A stretch of 64,000 nt of DNA, from contig NC_134569.1 of the NCBI RefSeq assembly GCF_050947875.1, positions 261,217,100-261,281,099 of the forward strand. The letters are read 5' to 3'. The first letter of the stretch is position 1; every line of letters starts with the position of its first letter. The notes under the pieces were generated by a model. The model was not told the DNA's origin and did not search any database. It saw only the letters and a program-made list of their open reading frames with translations. The position numbers were made by a program, and so were the translations under genes. Positions 57,381 through 64,000 of the stretch are shown in pieces. Source of the stretch: Dermacentor variabilis (taxonomy: Eukaryota; Arthropoda; Arachnida; Ixodida; Ixodidae).

Positions 57381-57965
57381 GTTACTAAAGAGCCTAAAGA
57401 CTTGTGTTGGTTGGTGGTTAGTAGAATGTTTACAGACCATCTATGAACATGCTTGAATTGAAGTACGGTAGCCAACTCTTGATGGGATCCAATTCTTGAT
57501 AGGACGTTACTAGGGTGTAAAAGACAAATGTTAATAGGTGATTGGTAGGAAGTTGGCAGAACGTTTACAAACATTGTTCAATTGGAAGAATGTTAATATG
57601 GCGTATAAAGAAAGCTTGTTAATAGGGATTGGTAGGAAGTCAACAGAAAATATATGAACATTTTTCTTTTGAAAGAATGTTAATATGGTGTATAAAGAAA
57701 GCTTGTCAATAGGGGATTGGTAGGAAGTTAACAGAAGATATATGAACATTTCTCTTTTGAAAGTATGTTACTAGGGTGTATAAAGACAAATGTTCATAGG
57801 AAATTGGTAGGAAGATTAAAGACATCCTATGAACATGTTTCTATAGGAAGTTGGTGGGCAATTGTTTCTAGGATGTTACTAGAGCGTTGTTAGGATGTAT
57901 AAAGACAGCTGGTAGGATTTCAATTGACTGTTGGTAGGTTCTAGTCACAAAAGTCTAAAGAGTGT

Positions 57966-58089
57966 CTAAAAATGTTGCTAGAAATTTTTATAAGGGGAGG
58001 CATGTGCCATATAAAACAACTAGCACAGCGGCATTCTCTGAAAACAGGATGGGCTACGAATTTATTGGGCTTATAATATGGACGACAAC
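57966..58089 (-). other. Junction between minisatellite block and LINE E
   Basis: AT-rich, no feature. Probably the first part of the LINE E 3' UTR. The exact joint is not visible. Confidence 0.4.
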
Positions 58090-59750
58090 CTAATTAAAAA
58101 AATTGAGGACTGCTTTGGTGTTGAAAAATGATTCTTTACCAAGAAACATAGCTGGGTAAAGAGGTACGCAATAACGATATGCAAGAGGGAAGTGTTTCTT
58201 TCTTTCAGATTCGGCTTTGCGACACTCCAAGAGGACGTGGAGGACGGTCAGCCTGTCACCACATCGACCACAGGTTGGCGGTTCATTTCGAGTAAGCCGA
58301 CAATTGTCAGTACCAAATGTGTGCCCTATTCTGGCGCGGCAGAATAGGGCACCTGCTCGCCGAGGTTTTGTTGAAGAGGGCCAAAAACCTAACTGTGGCT
58401 TTAACACGTGCAGTTTATTATTTATTTCTGCGTTCCACATGCGTTGCCAGTGTTGTCGCAGTTTCTTGTGCAAGAAAGGCTTCAGATCTGTGACAGGGAC
58501 AGCAGCTGTAGGAAAAGTGTTTAGTGATGTGAGTGATGTGGCCATTTTATCAGCCAGGACATTACCCTCGATACCTCTATGGCCAGGTACCCAGCATATT
58601 ACTACATGTATATGTGATAGATAAATACTGCATAAGAGGGAGTAAAGTTCAATGAAAACATGATTTTATGCTTTTGTAATGAAATTAACGCTTTTACGAG
58701 ACTTAGCGAGTCTGTGTTACAATTGCTCTGTCGAGTTTTAGTTTTTTTATATGTTTTACTGCAGACAGTACTGCATATGCTTCTGCAGTGAAGATACTTG
58801 TTTGCGGGTTCAATAAGTCAGATTTAGAGAGAGAGGGACCAACAGCAGCATAAGATACACCAGCATGTGATTTTGACGCGTCTGTGTAGAATTCGGAGCA
58901 GCTGTACTTCTATTGAAGTTCACAGAAATGCATAGCGATTTCGAGGTCAGGTGCGTGCTTTGTGGATACGTCACAGTCTATCACCTGCCACTCCCAGGGC
59001 GTTAATAGCTTAGCTGGAGGCATTAGGCGATGTTCGAGAACTGGGACATCCATTTCCGTGCTATGTTCTCTTGCAGGCAGTGAGAAAGGAAGTCTCATTG
59101 AGGGTTTATTATGAACATGTGATTCACACGTCAAGTCGTTAACAGTTTTGAAACACGGATGTTGTTTATTGGAGCGCACATTGAGAAAATAGGTAAAGCT
59201 GATGTACGTTCTCTGAAAATGTAGTGACCACTCGTCTGACTCTGCCTATAGACTTTCGACCGGGATTGTTCTAAATGCGCCAGTGGCCAGGCGGATACCC
59301 AGATGATGAACGGGGTCTAACATCTTTAGCGCGCTCGGTGCAGCAAAGTGATATACTACGGCACCATAATCTAATCGTGATCTAACTAGGCTCCTGTAAA
59401 GATTCAGTAAACACTTCCTGTCGCCACCCCATGCTGTGTGGGATAAGACTTTAAGTAAATTCATAGTTTTGAGACATTGTGCCCTAAGACATTTTATGTG
59501 TGAGAAGAAAGTAAGCCTCGAGTCAAGTATAACACCTAGGAATTCGTGTTCGTTGTTCACAGGTATTTGTTGTCCGTCCAGTTCTACACAAGGATCTGGG
59601 ACCAGGCCTCTCTTTCTTGTGAAGAGAATACGAGAACTTTTGTGGGGGTTGATTTTAAATCCATTTTGGTCTGCCCACTTGGACACCTTGTTTAGGCCCT
59701 GCTGCACCTGTCTTTCACACACTGTAAGGTTGCAGGATTTCAAACCTATT
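58090..59750 (-). pseudogene. LINE E ORF2 C-terminal half: thumb, RNase H, zinc tail
   Basis: Read downward from 59743, LTVCERQVQQGLNKVSKWA, FKINPHKSSRILFTRKR, HEFLGVILDSRLTF and SLVRSRLDYGAVVY are the post-palm and thumb regions. Further on, in several frames, come EFYTDASKSHAG, SIFTAEAYAVLSA (RNase H) and a damaged third Asp block. The final part (58545-58090) has HTFGTDNCRLTRNEPPTC, GDRLTVLHVLLEC and a stop at 58090. At the 5' side the palm with its YADD is missing: sequence jumps directly from the linker to the region after the palm near 59750. Confidence 0.8.
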
Positions 59751-61010
59751 TAGATTCATTCTGTCTGGATTTTCTTATTATTGGCTTACATTTTTCTGTT
59801 TGTTTATATTTGAGAAAAGATTGTGAATAATTCGTTGAACTTGACACGCTCTCACAATGCTCCCCAAGTGAATCTGCCTGGTCTTGCAGGGTATCGCCTT
59901 GTGTGTTTACCAAAGGGAGGGAATATGTTCGTCGCCCTCTAAACCTGTTAACCCTGTTCCAGACTTTGGCCTCATCTGTAAACGAGCTTATACTCGATAA
60001 AAACTTCTGCCCACTTTCTCTTCTGGCCTGTCGACGGGTTCTCCTGCCTTGGGACTTTACTTTCTTAAGGTTAACAAGATTCTCCGCAGTGGGAGAGGCG
60101 CGTAGCCACCACCACGCTTTGTCCTGTTTTTACGAGCGGTCCTACATTCGTCGTTCCACCACGGGACACGCCGTTTGCACGCCAAGCCATTTACTTAAGA
60201 CATGCATTTAGATGCAGCATCTATAATGAAGGCTGTAGAATACTGCACAGCAGCATCAATTCCTAAAGAAGACATGTCATTTTATGAGATACTAGCGAGA
60301 GTTCGGAATTTCTCCCAGTCAACTGTCCCAATCTTCTACCTAGGAGCTTGTGGTGGATATTCTTTTTCTTTAGATGATCTTAGCAGTATGGAGAAGTGGT
60401 CGCTCCCGTAAGGATTGTTGGTAACTTCCCATTCGAGTTCAGGCAGTATACACGAGGAAACTAGCCTAAGTTAAATTGAAGAAAAGGTTCTGTTTGCAAG
60501 ACAGTAATATGTGGGTGCCTTCTTATTCAGCAGACACGCACCGGAAGAAAAAGGGAACTGTTCAACGAGACGACTTCGCACATCGATACGAGAGTCTCCC
60601 CACAAGCTGATGTGTGCAGCGAAACCGCCAAGAACAACATAAGGCTCTATAAAGTACTGAAATTCATGTTTGTATAATTGATAATGCGGGAGTATGTAAA
60701 GGGAGCAAATGGTGATGAGTTTGTTTAGGAGAACGACTCGAACCGCCACTGTTTCGAGGGACGTTTGTAGCTGCAAACGTTGGCACGCTGTGCTTTTATG
60801 AATAACAATGGCAACGCCGCCCAATGATGCGACAGCATCATTGCGATCTTTGTGAAACGTAACATACTGTAGGAGAAAGTTTGTGTGTTTCGATTTTAAG
60901 TGTGTTCCCTGTAAACGCAGCCCTTTTGGATTGTGTTTGTGGATAAGCTCTTGCACATCGTCAAGGTTTCTAAGTCCTCTGACATTCCATTGAATAATTT
61001 GTGTATCCAT
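59751..61010 (-). pseudogene. LINE E endonuclease and linker
   Basis: From ATG 61010, MDTQIIQWNVRGLRNLDDV opens an AP-endonuclease-like domain. The catalytic Glu block reads LQGTHLK where LQETHL is usual, and the GDFNAH block reads GGFAAHISLWGD, so key residues are lost. A frame break near 60470 is followed by WEVTNNPYGSDHFSILL (the SDHFP block). A basic linker with WWNDECRTARKNRTKR and QGRRTRRQARRESG, typical of I-group ORF2, reaches about 59760. The reverse transcriptase fingers and palm that should follow are deleted. Confidence 0.78.
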
Positions 61011-61056
61011 ATTGAAAGTAAATTAGTGCTGTGTGTACGGAAATGGAAGTGATGCC

Positions 61057-62310
61057 TTAGATTACAGAGCCCTTTCTAGGCCCTGTAATGGGGGTTTTGC
61101 CCCTTCTGAAGCGTTCGAGGGAGTTTCGCCGCTCCTCAGGCGCTTGGTGCGCTTTGAGGATAGGTGTAGTGTCCATTGCCTCTTGTGAGGCGCCGGACAC
61201 GTGCTCTTGCGAGCGAGAAGTTACCAGAGAGAGTCCCGCCTTGGAGGGCAAGACCCCTGCGCCCACCAGCCCGGAGGTCGATGGGGCTCCCTGAGGGATT
61301 TGGCTGCGCCGGCTGTTGCCAGCGCTGGAAGGGGCCGGAGAGGTTGGGGCAGCCTCGGCTGCGCCCACCTTCGGGGTCGATGGCCCCGTCTGCTTGGTTG
61401 GCGGAGCAACACTAGCTGCAACCGCCGCGGGGACAGATGGCGTAGCTGCCGACTCACTGCGTGTGGGTTGGACAGCCGCCGGAGGCCGTTGTGACGCTAC
61501 CCCCTGACGCGTCCCATTGGCAAAACTTTTCTTCGGCAGGTATGAAACCCGCCTGCGTGCCTCCTTGAATGAGACATTCTCTTTTACTTTGATCGTTACG
61601 ATTTCTTTTTCTTTCTTCCAGGATGGACACGACCGCGAGTACGCGGCGGGCTCCCCATCACATTTCACGCACTGTGGAGCATTCTCGCAATTGTCAGATG
61701 GGCGTTCTTGGGCACTACATTTTGCGCAACTCTGGCGGCCTCGGCAGTTCTGTGAACTGTGGCCAAATCTTTGACACTTAAAGTATCGGAGAGGATCGGG
61801 GATGTACGGTCTGACTCGGACCTTTATGTACCCAGCCTCAATGGTCTCAGTTAGAATACTTTATGCGAAAGCTGAAATTAAGTGCTGTGTTTCAATCTCC
61901 TTGCCATCGCGCCTGATCTTTATTCTCTCGACATTGATCACATTCTGATCGCCCCAGCCTTCCAATAGTTCGGCTTCTGTCAGTTCCATGAGATCAGCAT
62001 CGGAAACGACTCCGCGGGTGGTGCGGTGCGGTGGGGTGTGACCGTTACTGGAAGAATCCCGATAGATACTAGATTAGAGAGTTTTTCGTGTCGTTTCTTT
62101 TCACGAAGTTCTAAGAGGAAGTCGCCACTTGCCAACATGGGGACCTTTTAGCCCGGGCCAAAAGCTTCCCTAAGTGTCTTTGCAACAAGGAAAGGTGAGA
62201 TCATTCTCGCTGCCTTTTCTTTTTTCTCTGTACTACATGAAATCTTGGAAAATTGTCATTGTTTCGGCCAAAAACTGGAAAACTTCTTCGGTGCGCCCTT
62301 GTTTATGAGG
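61057..62310 (-). pseudogene. LINE E ORF1, zinc-knuckle gag-like protein
   Basis: The N-terminal part, in broken frames from about 62310, shows SFWPGLK-type text and VTVTPHRTTRGVVSDADLM, then DLMELTEAELLEGW and VERIKIRRDGKE. Zinc knuckles follow: CQRFGHSSQNC (with the leading FK), CAKCSAQERPSDNC and CVKCDGEPAAYSRSC. The last 203 residues are open (61668-61057), rich in Ala, Pro and Ser, with a stop just before ORF2. This matches gag-like ORF1 of I-group or jockey-like LINEs. A stop near 61860 and others precede the knuckles. Confidence 0.75.
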
Positions 62311-62865
62311 GCGATCAGGAAGGGGTGGAAAAGAAATTGACATAGATATATGTGAAATTTCGGCAGCGCCGCCAGCCACCCACCATGGAGCCGAACAAGG
62401 GGACGCTGCAGGACCGTGAAAAGACGGCCTGCATGCGCCAGCTGCACGACACTACTATAACCAAATCTGTTATAACCAAGGTTGGCTATCCCACACAAGG
62501 TTAACCCTTGCCGCTAAGGAGAAAGGAAGTAAACAGAAGAGAGAAGAAGACAGGAAAGGCCAGAAAGTGAGAGAGAAAGACGAACATTCGAGGAGGAAGA
62601 AACAGGCAGAGGCGACTGCCGATTTCCCCCGGATGGGTCAGTACGGTGGTGCCGTCTATGTGAAGCAGAGGCCAAAGAGATGTGTTGTCTCCGCCAGGGG
62701 CCTTAAAGGTCCAAACACCCAGCATCGGCTCAACCTCCAGGATCTCCCTTCCCCAGACATGGCTAAGCCGCGCATGGCGACGCGCGGGAGGGTCCAACTC
62801 TCGTGTGCTCGGGTACGCGGTATGGCAACACACAAAACGCCTGCTGACGCAGGCGCCCCTGCGGG
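62311..62865 (-). other. LINE E 5' UTR
   Basis: GC-rich leader starting CCCCGCAGGGGCGCC at the 15-bp duplication. It contains a possible open frame of 130 codons that I take as chance. I-group LINEs start transcription inside this region, but no promoter motif is claimed. Confidence 0.55.
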
Positions 62866-62880
62866 GTAATATACAGGCTA

Positions 62881-63992
62881 GCAATGCAGGCAATCAAATT
62901 AAAGCCTCAAGCATGGGGCAGAGAATAATGGCATTTTGGCAGAGCTTCAGAATGGCTTCAAAATAGGTAGGCAACTTGTTTGTTCTTGCTCAGTGTATTG
63001 AAATATCAAAAGCAGAAAGCAGACCGTTGTATGTGGCCTTTTTAGACATTACAGGAGCCTACGACAACGTATACCGCAACATTTCGTGGGATATTCTGGA
63101 AGGGGAAGGCTTAGGTAACGATTGTCTACAGCTTTTGAGAGAGATTTTCCTAAAAAATACTGTTTGCGTTGAATGGGAAGGGATGAGTAGCGAGGAGAAA
63201 GTTCATATCAACAAGGGTCTAAGGCAGGGGTGCCCTTTATCCTCGCTGCTGTTTATGATGTACATGGTGAGGATGGAGAGGGCGCTAGAAGGAAGTAATA
63301 TCGGGTTTAATCTCTTATACAAACAGGCGGGTACAGTAGTAGAGCAGCAACACCCAGGTTTATTTTATGCGGACGACATTGTGTTGCTAGATAACAAACA
63401 AAGTGATTTGCAACGTCTGGCTAACATCTGTGGACAGAAAGGCAACAATTTATGTTTGAAATTTACTATTAGAAAATCAGGTGTTATGGTATTCAAGGAA
63501 AACGGTGAACAGACAGTGGAGATGCAGGGCGAGGAAATACCTCGTGTAACAGAATATAAATACCTTGGTATATGGATAAACGAAGGCAATAGATATTTGG
63601 AAATACAAGAAAAAACAGTGACAGTGAAGAGGAAGAGGAATTAAGCCATAATGAAGCACAGAGTGCTATGGGGATACAATACGTACGAGGTCCTCCGAGG
63701 TATGTGGAAAGGTGTAATGGTTCTAGTAATTACTTTTTGAAATGCGGTTGTTTGCTTTAAATCAGGGGTACAATCAGGACTCGACGGGAACCAAAGGTCA
63801 GTGGGTCGCCTCGCACTGGGCGCTCACGAGAAGACTACAAATGAAGCTGTGCAGGGGGATATGGGCTGGACTAGTTTTGAAGAGAGGGAAGCTAGCAGTA
63901 AAATTGAGTATGAAGAACGGCTGAGGAATATGGAAGAAAGTAAATGGGCTGGGAGAGTGTTCAGGTATCTGTACAGGAAAACGTTGATTCAC
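62881..63992 (+). pseudogene. LINE F, right part: reverse transcriptase palm to C-terminal region
   Basis: Continuing from 49592, the frames read LAMQAIKLK, then QLVCSC/FVLAQCIEISKAESRPL, with motif A as YVAFLDITGAYDNVYR, motif B as INKGLRQGCPLSSLLFMMY, and FYADDIVLLDN near 63370. A thumb region follows with EYKYLGIWINEG and, after a shift near 63645, LWGYNTYEVLRGMWKGVMV, GRLALGAHEKTTNEAVQGD and ESKWAGRVFRYLYRKTL. The copy runs past the window end. Early frames are broken (two shifts before 62976), the palm itself is open for 222 codons. The style is of an L1- or RTE-like endonuclease LINE without RNase H. Confidence 0.8.
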
Positions 63993-64000
63993 AGTGGAGG

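Larger units (their letters stand above)
55437..57965. repeat. Minisatellite with about 87-bp period (right end of the block), split by LINE D
   Basis: Units beginning GTTACTAGGGTGTA or GTTAATATGG(T/C)GTA start at 57506, 57592, 57679 and 57767, with a degenerate one at 57875. They share TATAAAGA, ATTGGTAGGAAGT and ATGAACAT. A similar unit (TGTTACTAGGGTGATAG) lies at 55439 to the left of LINE D, so LINE D entered the array. The final part holds GTTGGTAGGTTCTAG and AGTCTAAAGAGTG, the complement style of the left end at 49914. Confidence 0.75.
49593..62865 (-). mobile_element. LINE E: I-group LINE inserted in LINE F, itself interrupted
   Basis: The copy is bounded by GTAATATACAGGCTA at 49578-49592 and 62866-62880, and LINE F reading continues across. 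On the minus strand the order is 5' UTR (62865-62310), ORF1 (to 61057), endonuclease (61010-60471), linker, reverse transcriptase thumb, RNase H and Cys/His tail (to 58090), then 3' UTR. The 3' UTR ends at CAATAAAAACC and an (ATTC)n tail (49593-49625). Between about 49910 and 57970 an 8-kb block with minisatellite ends separates the UTR from the coding part. The 5' end looks complete. Confidence 0.8.

Noticed and set aside
57531..57749. 72-codon minus ORF with repeated LLTSYQSPI-like text
   Set aside because: Product of the 87-bp minisatellite.
61088..61507. Several GC-rich + strand ORFs
   Set aside because: Antisense to the Ala/Pro/Ser-rich tail of LINE E ORF1; openness follows from composition.
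62501..62893. 130-codon minus ORF in the LINE E leader
   Set aside because: It crosses the 15-bp duplication into LINE F, so it cannot be an element gene; no domain seen.

Overview
The window looks like intergenic or intronic DNA of an ixodid (hard) tick, or a close arachnid relative. This rests on the repeat types: tRNA-headed SINEs of the kind described in ticks, RNase H-bearing I-group LINEs, Penelope-like elements, and short inverted-repeat elements with TTAA, TA and TWA target duplications. There are also many (AC), (AT), (GA), (CAT) and (ATCC) microsatellites. I find no convincing host gene, rRNA or tRNA gene. Nearly every recognisable coding sequence belongs to a decayed transposable element, so the longest opposite-strand ORFs are shadows. 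All family names come from reading motifs by eye; nothing was searched.

Layout, left half. 1-2.5 kb: anonymous DNA with a small foldback and a tandem duplication. 2.5-8.27 kb: a near-complete I-group LINE on the + strand with broken ORFs. 8.28-9.9 kb: microsatellite, then a short LTR and Ty3/gypsy-like gag, then a THAP-like fragment on the - strand. 11.1-11.8 kb: 5'-truncated RTE-like LINE (-). 13.5-14.85 kb: 5'-truncated RNase H LINE (-). 15.05-17.04 kb: an (ATCC)-tailed repeat, a Harbinger-type MITE and a TA-flanked MITE. 17.04-28.58 kb: one CR1/L2-type LINE (-), here LINE B, opened by three later insertions. These are a nearly full-length I-group LINE A (17527-23126, 11-bp duplication TTATTGGAGGA), a TTAA element (23717-24999) and a tRNA-type SINE (28103-28341, 12-bp duplication).

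Layout, right half. 29.26-31.29 kb: a 2.0-kb TTAA element. 32.22-36.95 kb: a 4.7-kb element with TAA duplications and CCCCCGTATTC ends, containing two head-to-head SINE pieces. 37.6-40.7 kb: a Penelope-like element (-) whose reverse transcriptase follows an SGNH-hydrolase-like domain, with a hammerhead-ribozyme-like motif upstream and a palindromic insertion inside the SGNH part. 41.3-45.1 kb: a MITE, a LINE tail and another TTAA element. 48.7-64 kb: a LINE F on the + strand split by a 13.3-kb gap. That gap is bounded by a 15-bp duplication and filled by LINE E (-). The 3' part of LINE E is in turn opened by an 8-kb block with minisatellites in opposite orientation at its two ends, and that block carries LINE D, a TTAA element and a MITE.

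The main result is the order of insertion read from the joints, plus a few unusual items: the SGNH-Penelope fusion with its ribozyme-like motif, the minisatellite-ended block, and at least four different TTAA inverted-repeat families in 64 kb. Genes here do not work together as a pathway; each element carried its own replication genes and almost all are now inactive.
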